From Hoeflea sp. (lineage in GTDB: Bacteria > Pseudomonadota > Alphaproteobacteria > Rhizobiales > Rhizobiaceae), in contig JAHRFE010000038.1 in the NCBI GenBank assembly GCA_019084245.1, forward strand, positions 1-55,949: a DNA stretch of 55,949 bases, given 5' to 3'. The position numbers and the translations under genes are program-made. The notes under the pieces were generated by a model. It had not been told where the DNA came from, made no database searches, and was given only the letters and a program-made list of their open reading frames with translations. This document shows, piece by piece, positions 14,884 through 24,554 of this stretch (its first letter is position 1; each line of letters begins with the position of its first letter).

Positions 14884-17319
14884 ATGGTTGCTTTGCGTTC
14901 CCTTCGCCCGTCAGCGCCTTCATTCGCTGATCTTGTCCCCTATGCCGGACTGGTCGACAACGGCATCATTCTCCTCAAGGACGGAAGTCTTATGGCAGGT
15001 TGGTACTTTGCCGGCCCGGACTCTGAGAGCGCCACGGATTTTGAGCGCAGCGAACTCTCCCGTCAGATCAACACGATCCTTTCACGGCTTGGTTCCGGCT
15101 GGATGATCCAGGTCGAAGCCGTGCGCATTCCAACGACTGACTATCCCTCCGCTGAGCGCAGTCATTTTCCCGATCTCGTGACACGCATGATCGATGACGA
15201 GCGGCGCAAACACTTCGAACGAGAGCGTGGGCATTTCGAGAGCCGGCATGCGCTCGTCCTTACATATCGCCCGCCTGAGCGCCGACGTTCGGGCGTCACT
15301 CGCTACATTTATTCGGATACGGAGAGCCGAACGGCGACCTATGCCGATACGGTCCTCGACAGCTTCCGGCGCTCCATCCGGGAGATCGAGCAGTATCTCG
15401 GCAACGTCATCTCCATCGAGCGCATGCGAACGCGCGAGGCGCCAGAGCGCGATGGCGCCCGTATTGCCCGCTATGATGAGTTGTTTCAGTTCATCCGGTT
15501 CTGCATTACCGGTGAAAACCACCCGGTGCGGCTGCCCGAAATCCCGATGTACCTCGACTGGCTGGCAACAGCGGAGCTTGAACACGGCCTCACCCCGAAG
15601 GTTGAAAACAGATTCCTCGGCGTGATTGCGATCGACGGATTACCGGCAGAGAGTTGGCCCGGCATTTTAAACAGCCTCGATCTCATGCCGCTCACCTATC
15701 GCTGGTCGTCGCGTTTTATCTTCCTTGATGCCGAGGAAGCAAAGCAACGGTTGGAGCGGACGCGCAAGAAATGGCAACAGAAGGTGCGGCCGTTTTTCGA
15801 CCAACTCTTCCAGACCCAGAGCCGATCGGTTGACCAGGACGCCATGGCCATGGTTGCGGAAACGGAGGACGCCATTGCAGAGGCTTCCTCGCAGCTTGTT
15901 GCTTTTGGCTACTACACGCCGGTCATCATTCTGTTCGACGAGAGCAGACAAAACCTGGGCGACAAAGCCGAGTCCGTTCGACGGCTAATCCAGGCTGAAG
16001 GATTTGGCGCGCGGATCGAGACCTTGAATGCCACCGACGCTTTCCTCGGCAGCTTACCGGGCAATTGGTACTGCAACATCCGGGAACCGCTGATCAACAC
16101 GCGAAACCTTGCCGACCTCATCCCGCTCAACTCCGTATGGTCGGGCAGTCCAATTGCGCCGTGCCCGTTTTATCCACCCGACGCGCCGCCACTCACACAA
16201 GTGGCTTCCGGATCGTCACCGTTCCGACTGAACCTTCACGTCGACGACGTTGGGCATACCCTGATTTTCGGCCCTACCGGTTCGGGCAAATCAACACTTC
16301 TTGCGCTGATCGCGGCGCAGTTTCGCCGGTATGACGGAGCGCAGGTTTTCGCCTTCGACAAGGGCAACTCCATGCTGCCTTTGACGTTCGCGGTCCACGG
16401 CAATCATTACGAAATCGGCGGTGATCAAGGGGAGGGGGCAGGCCTTTGCTTTTGCCCACTCTCAGACCTCTCAACCGACACAGACCGAGCCTGGGCCTCC
16501 GAATGGATCGAAACGCTCATCTCGCTGCAGGGTGTTGCGGTGACCCCGGATCATCGAAACGCCATATCGCGGCAGATCGGCCTGATGGCGGGAGCACCAG
16601 GCCGGTCGCTGTCGGATTTCGTAAGCGGCGTGCAAATGCGCGAAATCAAAGATGCGCTCCACCACTACACGGTCGATGGCCCCATGGGCCAGCTTCTCGA
16701 CGCCGAACAGGATGCACTCACCCTCGATCTATTCCAGTGCTTCGAGATCGAGCAACTGATGAACATGGGCGAGCGAAATCTCGTGCCGGTTTTGACCTAT
16801 CTGTTTCGCAGGATCGAAAAGAGGCTGACGGGGGCACCCAGCCTCATCATCCTCGACGAAGCATGGCTCATGCTCGGTCACCCCGTCTTTCGTGACAAAA
16901 TCCGCGAGTGGATGAAAGTGCTTCGCAAGGCCAACTGCGCCGTCGTTCTCGCCACCCAATCGATCTCGGATGCAGAGCGCTCGGGGATTATCGACGTCTT
17001 GAAAGAATCCTGCCCAACGAAGATATGCCTCCCAAACGGCGCTGCGCGCGAAGCTGGAACCCGCGACTTTTACGAACGCATCGGCTTCAATCCCCGTCAA
17101 ATCGAGATCGTTGCTACCGCTATTCCCAAGCGGGAATATTACGTGACCTCCTCTGACGGGCGCCGGCTGTTCGACATGGCTCTTGGACCGGTCACTCTTT
17201 CCTTCGTGGGGGCGTCAGGCAAAGCCGACCTCGCTCGTATCCGGGAACTTGTCTCCATTCACGCCAAAGACTGGCCGACCCAGTGGCTCATCGAAAGAGG
17301 GATCAATCGCTATGCTTGA
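14884..17319 (+). CDS. trbE: TrbE, VirB4-type ATPase of the mating system
   Basis: TrbE is the large ATPase that powers pilus assembly and DNA export. The 811-residue protein has the CagE/VirB4 N-terminal half, Walker A GPTGSGKSTLLALIAAQF at about 460 and Walker B LIILDEAWLMLG at about 655-667, followed by LATQSISDAERSGI. Length is normal. The ATG at 14884 follows a possible GTG at 14881. The end overlaps the trbJ start by eight bases. No defect is seen. Confidence 0.96.
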   Translation: MVALRSLRPSAPSFADLVPYAGLVDNGIILLKDGSLMAGWYFAGPDSESATDFERSELSRQINTILSRLGSGWMIQVEAVRIPTTDYPSAERSHFPDLVTRMIDDERRKHFERERGHFESRHALVLTYRPPERRRSGVTRYIYSDTESRTATYADTVLDSFRRSIREIEQYLGNVISIERMRTREAPERDGARIARYDELFQFIRFCITGENHPVRLPEIPMYLDWLATAELEHGLTPKVENRFLGVIAIDGLPAESWPGILNSLDLMPLTYRWSSRFIFLDAEEAKQRLERTRKKWQQKVRPFFDQLFQTQSRSVDQDAMAMVAETEDAIAEASSQLVAFGYYTPVIILFDESRQNLGDKAESVRRLIQAEGFGARIETLNATDAFLGSLPGNWYCNIREPLINTRNLADLIPLNSVWSGSPIAPCPFYPPDAPPLTQVASGSSPFRLNLHVDDVGHTLIFGPTGSGKSTLLALIAAQFRRYDGAQVFAFDKGNSMLPLTFAVHGNHYEIGGDQGEGAGLCFCPLSDLSTDTDRAWASEWIETLISLQGVAVTPDHRNAISRQIGLMAGAPGRSLSDFVSGVQMREIKDALHHYTVDGPMGQLLDAEQDALTLDLFQCFEIEQLMNMGERNLVPVLTYLFRRIEKRLTGAPSLIILDEAWLMLGHPVFRDKIREWMKVLRKANCAVVLATQSISDAERSGIIDVLKESCPTKICLPNGAAREAGTRDFYERIGFNPRQIEIVATAIPKREYYVTSSDGRRLFDMALGPVTLSFVGASGKADLARIRELVSIHAKDWPTQWLIERGINRYA

Positions 17320-18118
17320 CCACAGGCTATCGCTGAAAAAGGGAACCGTAACCGTCGCGATTGTGACAGCTCTCGCTATCGGCACCCCGCCGCCGGCGTT
17401 TGCCGGCACGGCGACGGGCGCAGCAACCGAGTGGACACAGCTTGCCAACAATGCACAGCTCGTTGACCTTCTGAAAAGCTCCGGTCTGCAGGTCGACAAT
17501 CAGCTGACGCAGATCAGCCAGCTGGCCGAGCAAATCCAGAACCAGATGAAGATTTACGAGAACATGCTGCAAAATACAGCGCAGTTGCCTGAGCACATAT
17601 GGGGGCAGGTCGAGAGCGACCTCAATAAACTTCGTAGTATCGTGGATCAGGGTCAGAGCATTTCGTTTTCGATGGGAAACGCGGATGACGTCCTGAAACA
17701 GCGCTTTCAATCCTATGCCGATTTGCAAGCCGCAGCCAGCAATGGAACCGACCTGTCGTCGAACTACGCAGGTTGGTCGGAAACCAATCGCGATACCATC
17801 GCAAGTACGCTGAAAGCAGCAAGCCTGACGGCCGATCAATTCGACAGCGAGGAAAGCACGATGAACTCGCTTCGAAATATGTCGGAGTCGGCCAACGGTC
17901 AGGTGAAAGCCCTTCAGGTCGGCCACGAGATTGCAGCACAGCAGGTTGCGCAGATGCAGAAGCTGCGGGGCCTGGTTTCCCAGCAGATGACAATGACGGG
18001 AACCTGGCTGCAAAGCGAGCAGACCGACAAGGATCTCGCGCAGACTAGGCGCGAGGAATTCTTCAGCAGCACAGCACCGTCCACCTCCGGCGGGGAAAAG
18101 ATGAAGGTGGAATGGTGA
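17312..18118 (+). CDS. trbJ: TrbJ, VirB5-like pilus-associated protein
   Basis: The 268-residue exported protein starts MLDHRLSLKKGTVTVAIVTALAIG and has a signal peptide ending near PPPAFAGTA. The mature part is largely helical and rich in Gln (NQLTQISQLAEQIQNQMKIYENML). TrbJ proteins are VirB5-like components of the pilus. I chose the ATG at 17312, which overlaps the end of trbE; a longer frame upstream only shadows trbE. The last residues GGEKMKVEW are almost the same as those of the next gene product. Confidence 0.92.
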   Translation: MLDHRLSLKKGTVTVAIVTALAIGTPPPAFAGTATGAATEWTQLANNAQLVDLLKSSGLQVDNQLTQISQLAEQIQNQMKIYENMLQNTAQLPEHIWGQVESDLNKLRSIVDQGQSISFSMGNADDVLKQRFQSYADLQAAASNGTDLSSNYAGWSETNRDTIASTLKAASLTADQFDSEESTMNSLRNMSESANGQVKALQVGHEIAAQQVAQMQKLRGLVSQQMTMTGTWLQSEQTDKDLAQTRREEFFSSTAPSTSGGEKMKVEW

Positions 18119-18288
18119 GAACGAAACTCATTCTGATTGCAATCGCATCGTTGCTCGCTATTGGCGTCACCGGCTTCTGGTTCGTGATTTCGGAGAAACA
18201 GGAGGCACAGCATCGCCGCGTGGAGTTTTTCGATTCGTCGAAATCCTATCCGACTACCGGCGGAGAGAAGATGAAGATCGAATGGTGA
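18112..18288 (+). CDS. trbK: TrbK, entry-exclusion protein
   Basis: The small 58-residue protein has one N-terminal hydrophobic segment (LILIAIASLLAIGVTGFWFV) and ends TTGGEKMKIEW. TrbK proteins of this plasmid group sit in the membrane and reduce mating between cells that carry the same plasmid. The ATG lies within the end of trbJ (overlap of seven bases), and the next gene starts five bases later. The position between trbJ and trbL is the conserved one. It has no lipobox cysteine. Confidence 0.85.
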   Translation: MVRTKLILIAIASLLAIGVTGFWFVISEKQEAQHRRVEFFDSSKSYPTTGGEKMKIEW

Positions 18289-18292
18289 ACCA

Positions 18293-19471
18293 ATGACAAC
18301 CTCCATCGGCGAAATGCGGCTGGCTCTGCTTCTTGTCACCATCCCTGTCATGATTACTCACCCTGCGCTTGCGCAGGAAGGCTCGGTTCTGACATCGCTC
18401 CAAACGCAAATAACTACCGCTGCCAAGGGATGGGAGACCACCATCATGGATGCTGCGAAATCGCTATTCTGGATCCTCGCCACTATCGAGATCGGACTTG
18501 CCGCTGTCTGGCTGGCATTGCAGGCGGCATCCCTTGATAGCTGGTTCGCCGAGCTTGTTCGACGAATCATGTTTGTCGGCTTCTTCGCGTTCGTCCTCTC
18601 TCAAGGCCCAGCCTTCGCCAAGGCTGTCGTCGACAGCCTCTTTCAGATTGGCGCCGGCGGAGGGACGGCTTCTCCTGCGGACGTTTTCAATGCTGGCCTG
18701 ACAGTGGCGACGAAAATGTCTGAGAAGGTGCAGTTCGGCCTTTTCGAGGATAATGCGCTGGCGATCTCGGCCGCATTCGCCATGGTTGTCACGGTCATTG
18801 CTTTTTCTCTCGTCGCCGCAATTTTTGTTTCCGTCATGGTCGAGATGTATCTTGGACTTCTTGCGGGCATGATCATGCTTGGCCTCGGCGGTTCATCCTT
18901 CACCAAGGATTTCGCCGTCCGTTATCTGGTCTATGCTTTTTCGGTTGGCATGAAACTGATGGCGCTCGTGATGATCTCCCGCATCGGCTCCGAGGTTCTC
19001 ATCGGACTTGCGAACGAACCAAATGTCGGAGACCAGTTTCAGACTGCGCTCGCGATCGCCGGCATTGCTGTCGTGGTATTTATCATCGCGATGTATGTGC
19101 CAAATATCATCCAGGGCGTGGTCCAAGGCGCGTCAGTCACAGGCGGAATGGAAACCATCCGCCATAGCGGGCAGACAGCCTCCTTTGCGACCGGCGCCGC
19201 ATTTCTGACGGCGGGTGCTGCGGGAGCTGGATTCGCAGCAGCACAGTCGGCGCGTGCAGGTGGATCATCCGTCGCCGGCGCTACTCTTCGCGGAATCGGC
19301 GCCAGCTTTGGATCCGGTGCAAAAGCCGCAGGATCCGCGGCAAAGGAGAAGGCTATTGGTTCACCCGGCGCCTATGCCGGTTCAATCCTGGGCCTCGCCA
19401 ACGCGAAACTGGATCAAGCCCGTGGCAAGGGATCTTTGCCGGGCCAACCGCCTGAACGCCAGGACAAATAG
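18293..19471 (+). CDS. trbL: TrbL, VirB6-like polytopic membrane protein
   Basis: The 392-residue inner-membrane channel component has a signal-like start (LLVTIPVMITHPALAQEG), at least five hydrophobic segments between about 50 and 270, and a long Gly-Ala-Ser-rich C-terminal tail (about 280-392, for example AAGAGFAAAQSARAGGSS). This shape is typical of TrbL/VirB6 proteins. It lies between trbK and trbF in the usual order. Confidence 0.95.
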   Translation: MTTSIGEMRLALLLVTIPVMITHPALAQEGSVLTSLQTQITTAAKGWETTIMDAAKSLFWILATIEIGLAAVWLALQAASLDSWFAELVRRIMFVGFFAFVLSQGPAFAKAVVDSLFQIGAGGGTASPADVFNAGLTVATKMSEKVQFGLFEDNALAISAAFAMVVTVIAFSLVAAIFVSVMVEMYLGLLAGMIMLGLGGSSFTKDFAVRYLVYAFSVGMKLMALVMISRIGSEVLIGLANEPNVGDQFQTALAIAGIAVVVFIIAMYVPNIIQGVVQGASVTGGMETIRHSGQTASFATGAAFLTAGAAGAGFAAAQSARAGGSSVAGATLRGIGASFGSGAKAAGSAAKEKAIGSPGAYAGSILGLANAKLDQARGKGSLPGQPPERQDK

Positions 19472-19495
19472 TAATCTGTAGACAAGGAAACTTAT

Positions 19496-20158
19496 ATGGC
19501 AGCGCCACGCGCCCCGGAAAACCCGTACCTTGCCGCACGGCAAGAGTGGTCAGAACGCTACGGCTCTTATGTCAGAGCGGCCTCGGCCTGGCGAACGGTC
19601 GGAATTCTGAGCCTCGGCATGGCCGTAATCGGCTTTGGGTACGCACTCTACCTGAGCACACAGGTCAAACTCGTGCCGTACATCGTCGAGGTCGACAAAC
19701 TCGGGAACACCGTTTCGGCAGGATTTCCGCAGCAGATCGAATATGCCGATGCCCGGGTCATCCGGGCGACGCTCGGAAGCTTCATTACGAGCTTCCGCTC
19801 CATAACCCCGGATGCCGTCGTCCAGAAACAATATATCGACAGGACCTATGCGCTTCTGAGAACAAGCGATCCATCGACCCAGAAGATCAATGGCTGGTTC
19901 CGTGGCAATTCTCCGTTCGACAAGGCGGTGAATGCGACCGTCGCCATCGAGGTGAACAACATCGTCGCACTGTCGAACCAGACCTACCAGATCGACTGGA
20001 CCGAGTATGAGCGGGATCGAAAGGGCAAGGAAATCGCCACACGCAGGTTTCGTGGCATTGCGACCGTCGCGATCACTGCGCCGCAGGACGAGGCCACGAT
20101 ACGGCTCAACCCGATCGGCCTTTACGTCAAGGACTTCGACTGGACCGCGCAACTGTAA
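19496..20158 (+). CDS. trbF: TrbF, VirB8-like assembly protein
   Basis: This 220-residue bitopic protein nucleates the channel. It begins [20 protein letters not shown], has one membrane segment at about 34-53 ([20 protein letters not shown]) and a periplasmic domain with [20 protein letters not shown] near the end. Length and order fit the family. A ribosome site (AAGGAAA) precedes the ATG. The spacing to trbL is 24 bases, one of the larger gaps in the operon. Confidence 0.96.
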   Translation: MAAPRAPENPYLAARQEWSERYGSYVRAASAWRTVGILSLGMAVIGFGYALYLSTQVKLVPYIVEVDKLGNTVSAGFPQQIEYADARVIRATLGSFITSFRSITPDAVVQKQYIDRTYALLRTSDPSTQKINGWFRGNSPFDKAVNATVAIEVNNIVALSNQTYQIDWTEYERDRKGKEIATRRFRGIATVAITAPQDEATIRLNPIGLYVKDFDWTAQL

Positions 20159-20173
20159 GGGCAGGGGACTTCA

Positions 20174-21004
20174 ATGAATATAAGGATACACCGGGCAGCA
20201 CTCTGCTGCGTGACGGCGTTCGCTCTTTGGAGTGTGGGAACGACATCGGGCTTTACCCAAAGCCTTACAATCAATGAAGCGAAGGGAACGACCCTTTCCA
20301 ACAAATGGCGTGGCCAGCGGGGGCTGGTGACGACCGGCGCAGACGGCAAGGTGATTTTCTTGTTTGGCGAGACCCAGCCGTCTGTCGTCTGCTCACCATT
20401 GCAGGTTTGTGACATTGAGCTTCAAGGCGGGGAGATTGTACGCGACGTGCTCGTGGGCGACACAGTGCGCTGGAAAATCGAACCGGCAACATCAGGTGCT
20501 GCAGGAGGTCAGGCAATTCACCTGATCGTCAAACCGTCGGAACCGGGTCTGATCACATCGATGGTGGTGACAACGTCAAGGCGCACCTATCACATCCAGC
20601 TTAAATCGCACCCAAACCAGTACATGGCCCGCGTCGGCTTCGAGTATCCTGAAGATGCCGCAACGAAGCTGTCCGATATCAACGCCCGCATCCAAACGAT
20701 GACAAATCCGGACGGTGGAGTGCCACCGGAGCACCTCGCTTTCTCGTATGCGCTGAACGGCAGTGCGCCCTGGAAGCCAAAGCGCGTTTATTCGGATGGT
20801 CAGAAGACCTACATCCAGTTTCCGCGCATCCTCTCTGGCCAGGACGCGCCAGTTCTCTTCGTGGTTTCGGGCGGGAAAAACCGGATCGTCAACTACCGCA
20901 TGAAGAACGACATGATGATTGTCGATTACAACGTCGACAAAGCCATTCTTGTTTCGGGCGTCGGCTGGCGCCAGCAGAAGATCACTATCCGGCGGGGAGA
21001 CTGA
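20174..21004 (+). CDS. trbG: TrbG, VirB9-like outer-membrane-complex protein
   Basis: The 276-residue periplasmic protein has a signal peptide ([20 protein letters not shown]) and the beta-rich VirB9/CagX C-terminal domain ([19 protein letters not shown], then [20 protein letters not shown]). With TrbH and TrbI it forms the outer-membrane-spanning core. It is read directly after trbF and three bases before trbH. Confidence 0.96.
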   Translation: MNIRIHRAALCCVTAFALWSVGTTSGFTQSLTINEAKGTTLSNKWRGQRGLVTTGADGKVIFLFGETQPSVVCSPLQVCDIELQGGEIVRDVLVGDTVRWKIEPATSGAAGGQAIHLIVKPSEPGLITSMVVTTSRRTYHIQLKSHPNQYMARVGFEYPEDAATKLSDINARIQTMTNPDGGVPPEHLAFSYALNGSAPWKPKRVYSDGQKTYIQFPRILSGQDAPVLFVVSGGKNRIVNYRMKNDMMIVDYNVDKAILVSGVGWRQQKITIRRGD

Positions 21005-21007
21005 CCG

Positions 21008-21451
21008 ATGCGCTTGAACCTTTTGCCATTCGTTGCCGCCCTTATCCTATCAGGTTGTCAGACCGGGAACGACGCCCTGACGACGAGTGCTGCGCCTTCC
21101 ACTGTGTCCGGCCCCGCAGCAAGCGCAATCGCTGGCGATCTGGCCGGACGCTTTGCCGAGCAGGCCGGGTCCACCACCACCCCGATCAAGCTGCATACGG
21201 ACACATCGGATTTTTCGACTGCGCTTGAAGCCGCGCTGAAGGGCTGGGGTTTTACTGTCTTGACGGATGACACGGCTGATTCAGGGAACGACAACACCAA
21301 ACCGATCGAGTTGGCGTATTCCCTGGTCGACTTCGACGGACAGGTTCTGGCGAGACTATCCACTGAAACGCTCGAGCTTGGCCGGGCTTATGCGATCTCG
21401 GCTAGCGGCGCCACGCCGTCGAGCCCGCTCTCGTTGATGAAGCGAAGCTGA
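21008..21451 (+). CDS. trbH: TrbH lipoprotein, VirB7-like position
   Basis: The 147-residue lipoprotein begins MRLNLLPFVAALILSGCQTG; the lipobox LSGC gives lipid attachment at Cys17. The rest is a small periplasmic domain without motifs that I know. TrbH anchors TrbG in the outer membrane in related systems. It starts three bases after trbG and is followed by trbI. Confidence 0.92.
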   Translation: MRLNLLPFVAALILSGCQTGNDALTTSAAPSTVSGPAASAIAGDLAGRFAEQAGSTTTPIKLHTDTSDFSTALEAALKGWGFTVLTDDTADSGNDNTKPIELAYSLVDFDGQVLARLSTETLELGRAYAISASGATPSSPLSLMKRS

Positions 21452-21463
21452 GGAAAGGCGATC

Positions 21464-22759
21464 ATGGTACAGTCGCTCCAGCTCGGCAATCCGAGCAACA
21501 CCACGCAAGAAAAAGGCATGAAAAGGCTCAACCGTCTGCCGGTTTTCTTCGGGATTGGCATCACGGTGGTCGTGGCCGCCGTACTGGTCTACGGCATCTC
21601 TTCCCGTGGACTGCGGTTTGGCGAAAAAAACCCAAGTGAAGCAGGCTCAAACGTCCCGGCTTCGACCTTCGCTGATCAGATGAAGCGTGGGGTGAAAGAC
21701 GGCATCATCGGCGATCGCGAAGAGCAGCCCGTATTCCAGCCCGCGCGCCCAACCCAGACAAAGGTGGAAACCACGCCGGTTGAGGAAGAGCAGATAAAGC
21801 GGCAGGTCCGGGAAGAACGCCGGCCGCGGATGGAATCGGAGGAAGAATGGCTGGAGAGGCTTCGTCGCGAACAACGCGAGCAGGTCCTTCGTGAACAGCA
21901 GCGCCAACGCATGGCGAGCCTCCAGGCCCGCGCAACGGCGTTGGACTCGCCGCTCAAGGTCAAAATCTCGGAATTCGGGAATCTCCCGACCGATACACGG
22001 ACATCTGACCGGCAACCGACCAGCACCAGCAGCGCCTCTGATCTCTATGCCACGGCCATGAAATCCGGTCTCATGGGTCAGAACGTCGATCCGAACGGCC
22101 AGACTTCGAAACAAGACTTCTTCAACGCCGACATCAAGGATCTTGGTTACCTGCCGAACCGGGTGGTTCCCCAACAGTCGCGCTATGAGCTGAAGCGCGG
22201 CTCAGTCATCCCGGCGACGATGATTACCGGCATCATTTCCGATTTGCCGGGCCGGATCACAGCGCAGGTGAGCCAGCACGTCTACGATAGCGCCACCGGC
22301 CACTTTCTGTTGATCCCGCAGGGGACCAAACTGTTCGGTCGCTATGACAGCAAGGTTTCGTTTGGCCAGAGCCGGGTTCTCGTGGTTTGGACGGACATTA
22401 TCTTCCCGAATGGCTCGACGTTGCAGATCGGCGGAATGGCTGGAGCGGACTCGAAGGGGTACAGCGGCTTCGCCGACAAGGTCAACAACCACTATCTTCG
22501 CACCTTCGGATCGGCGGCGCTCGTCGCACTGATCGGGACGGGTATCGACATGGCGGTTCCCGAGAGCTCCACGCTCGCTACCCAGGATACAGCTTCAGAC
22601 GCAGCCCGGCGTAATTTCGCGGAGACCTTCGGCCGCGTCGCCGAGCAGACCATCACCAAAAGGCTGAATGTGCAGCCCACGATCCGGATCAGGCCAGGCT
22701 ACAAGTTCAATGTTCTGGTTGACCAGGATATCGTCTTCCCCGGACAATTCAGTGGTTGA
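21464..22759 (+). CDS. trbI: TrbI, VirB10-like energy-coupling protein
   Basis: The 431-residue protein spans the inner membrane once (FFGIGITVVVAAVLVYGISS at about 27-46), has a charged Arg/Glu-rich coiled region (about 105-155, RQVREERRPRMESEEEW) and the conserved VirB10 C-terminal domain (LIPQGTKLFGRYDSKVSFGQ, then RPGYKFNVLVDQDIVFPGQF). It closes the trb operon. Its last 165 bases overlap, on the opposite strand, the end of the luxI-type gene. Confidence 0.96.
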   Translation: MVQSLQLGNPSNTTQEKGMKRLNRLPVFFGIGITVVVAAVLVYGISSRGLRFGEKNPSEAGSNVPASTFADQMKRGVKDGIIGDREEQPVFQPARPTQTKVETTPVEEEQIKRQVREERRPRMESEEEWLERLRREQREQVLREQQRQRMASLQARATALDSPLKVKISEFGNLPTDTRTSDRQPTSTSSASDLYATAMKSGLMGQNVDPNGQTSKQDFFNADIKDLGYLPNRVVPQQSRYELKRGSVIPATMITGIISDLPGRITAQVSQHVYDSATGHFLLIPQGTKLFGRYDSKVSFGQSRVLVVWTDIIFPNGSTLQIGGMAGADSKGYSGFADKVNNHYLRTFGSAALVALIGTGIDMAVPESSTLATQDTASDAARRNFAETFGRVAEQTITKRLNVQPTIRIRPGYKFNVLVDQDIVFPGQFSG

Positions 22760-23395
22760 TGGCGTGTTGTTGCGCGGACGATAACCTGCATAGAGGGGAA
22801 CTGAGACACCGAGCGCCTGCTGCATCAGCGCGCGAACGGTCTCAGAAACCTCGAAGATACCGCAGCAAACCGGAGAGCGACCATACCCGTCAGCACGTCC
22901 AACTTCTTCAACAGCCAGGCCCGCCCGGCGATAGACCCGCGCCAGGTGCGGTTCGTAATTGGAGACCAGCGCATGGATGCCATGGCTCAACCCACATTCG
23001 CACAACGCCAGCAGCAGCATGCCGAAAGCCCTCCCTGTTTCCAATCCTGGGAAGTCCTTGGAGAGCGTTTTCTCATCGAGACACATTCTTGTTCCCTCGA
23101 AAATGCCAGGCGCAATCAGGCTTGCTCCCGCGAAAGTGTCGCGGAAGACATCGTAGAGAAGCGTGGGCCCCGTTGTTGGCATCAGTCGTAGCGTTCCATA
23201 AAGACGATCCGCGCGATCATTGCACCACATCAAATAAGCCGGCCGCAGGTCATCATATTCGTCGCGTTCGCAATCCCCCTCGATCGTAACGGCCCAACCG
23301 AGTTGGTCATGAAATACGCGCTTGCGCAGCCGAAACGCCTGATCCATGAGGGACTTGTAACGGTTGTATTGATGCGCCTGAATCAAAATGAACAA
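22595..23395 (-). CDS. traI: LuxI-family acyl-homoserine lactone synthase
   Basis: It makes the AHL signal that TraR senses. The core is typical of the family: FRLRKRVFHDQLGWAV, then ERDEYDD, then LYGTLRLMPTTGPTLL, with conserved Arg, Phe, Trp and Asp/Glu residues. I start at a TTG at 23395 because GGAGG stands seven bases upstream; no ATG fits. The product is 266 residues, about 50 longer than usual, and the extra C-terminal part is antisense to the end of trbI. The symbol is given by context; in Ti plasmids traI heads the trb operon, whereas here it lies at the far end on the other strand. A LuxR gene is next to it. Confidence 0.85.
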   Translation of the reverse strand: MFILIQAHQYNRYKSLMDQAFRLRKRVFHDQLGWAVTIEGDCERDEYDDLRPAYLMWCNDRADRLYGTLRLMPTTGPTLLYDVFRDTFAGASLIAPGIFEGTRMCLDEKTLSKDFPGLETGRAFGMLLLALCECGLSHGIHALVSNYEPHLARVYRRAGLAVEEVGRADGYGRSPVCCGIFEVSETVRALMQQALGVSVPLYAGYRPRNNTPSTTELSGEDDILVNQNIELVAWPDPDRGLHIQPFGDGLLGDAAEGLREITPGCV

Positions 23396-23512
23396 GGTTT
23401 TTCCTCCAGCTGTTGATCTTTGCCGGAAAATGGCGGCTTGCCGCAGCTCACGAAATTCCCGCACATGGGCACACTCAAATGCGGGTATTGTCAGAACTAC
23501 GCAGCGGTCAGC

Positions 23513-24232
23513 TCATATCGAGATCAGGCGCAGCTTCAGGGCAAGGGTGGCCGCCGCAGAGACTGTCCCGCAACCGAGTTTCGTCCTGGCCGACTTTAGA
23601 TAACTGCGAGTCGTATGGTGCGAGAGGCCCAGAATGAGCGCGATGTCCTTGCAATCCTTGCCGAGCCCGCTCCAATACAGGCACTCACGCTCCCGTGGGC
23701 TCAGGGCCGGGATCGGATCACTCTCTCCGTGCAGCTCGAAGACTGCCATCTGGTGCACGAGATATGCGAGATCGACCCATTCGCTCCGATGCAGATCGAG
23801 CAGAACGTTCCAGTCTTCAGCGGACGTGGTCGAATTGAAAGACAGAATGGCGCGCCGGCCGGCTTTATCCGAAATCGGAATGGAGAAGCCGAAGCGGCCG
23901 ACACCATGGCGCATTGCGTCCTCTAAGAACGTGAGCGTTTCGGACGCGAACTCGAGCTCTCGCCAATCGAATGGCAGCTGGCGCAGAAAGCCTTCCCGCG
24001 CGACTGGATCGATAGTGACATAGCCCTTCAACAAATAGGTGGACACCCACGCATCCGGGTAGGTCGTCCGCACGAACGGGGCGTCGAAATTACCGACCAC
24101 AGTGGAAGCGAGATGGTAGGTAGTGAAATCCACGCGATAGACGGACTGTATCAAATGGAGGGCTTCGTTTACCGAGCCTGCGGTCCCAAGGTGCGCTTTG
24201 ACGCTTGTGAAATCGGAGGGGTATCCTGTCAC
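23513..24232 (-). CDS. LuxR-family quorum-sensing regulator
   Basis: The 239-residue regulator has an autoinducer-binding domain whose key residues are present (DAWVSTYLLKGYVTIDPV, then PFDWREL) and a C-terminal LuxR helix-turn-helix (LSPRERECLYWSGLGKDCKDIALIL). The start is a GTG at 24232. It lies directly upstream of the luxI-type gene on the same strand (117 bases apart) and is a likely partner of it. It is clearly distinct from the TraR encoded at 25099-25803. It resembles the CinR-type second regulators of some rhizobial plasmids, but I cannot fix the name. Confidence 0.88.
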   Translation of the reverse strand: MTGYPSDFTSVKAHLGTAGSVNEALHLIQSVYRVDFTTYHLASTVVGNFDAPFVRTTYPDAWVSTYLLKGYVTIDPVAREGFLRQLPFDWRELEFASETLTFLEDAMRHGVGRFGFSIPISDKAGRRAILSFNSTTSAEDWNVLLDLHRSEWVDLAYLVHQMAVFELHGESDPIPALSPRERECLYWSGLGKDCKDIALILGLSHHTTRSYLKSARTKLGCGTVSAAATLALKLRLISI

Positions 24233-24554
24233 TTTACATTTCCAACACTGCGACCCGGCGATCCGCCGCGCATATCGGATGATCGATCAAACGTGTTCGG
24301 CAGAGATGAGGCATTTCAGGAGCTGGTGATTTATGCCGCTTGTTCTCGGAGAGCAACACAACTTTTCGATGAGAAAAAGGTCAAGCAATGCCGAGGTTAA
24401 TTTAGTTGGACGAATGAACGTAATCTGTTTCAGTTTGAACACGAAAGCGACAACCACGCCTGCCTTCTTTTTTCAATCTTCCACAACGAGCAGACCTCCT
24501 GCGCCAACAAATCTGCGGTGGCGCCGAGGAGGATAGGCCGCTATAAACGCTGGT
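24233..24554. other. Gene-free stretch between luxR and the hairpin region
   Basis: There is no supportable reading frame. This must hold the luxR promoter on the minus strand and the promoter of the traM transcript on the plus strand. The AT-richer part around 24380-24480 is the likely promoter area. I could not find a palindrome like the candidate TraR boxes here. Confidence 0.35.
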
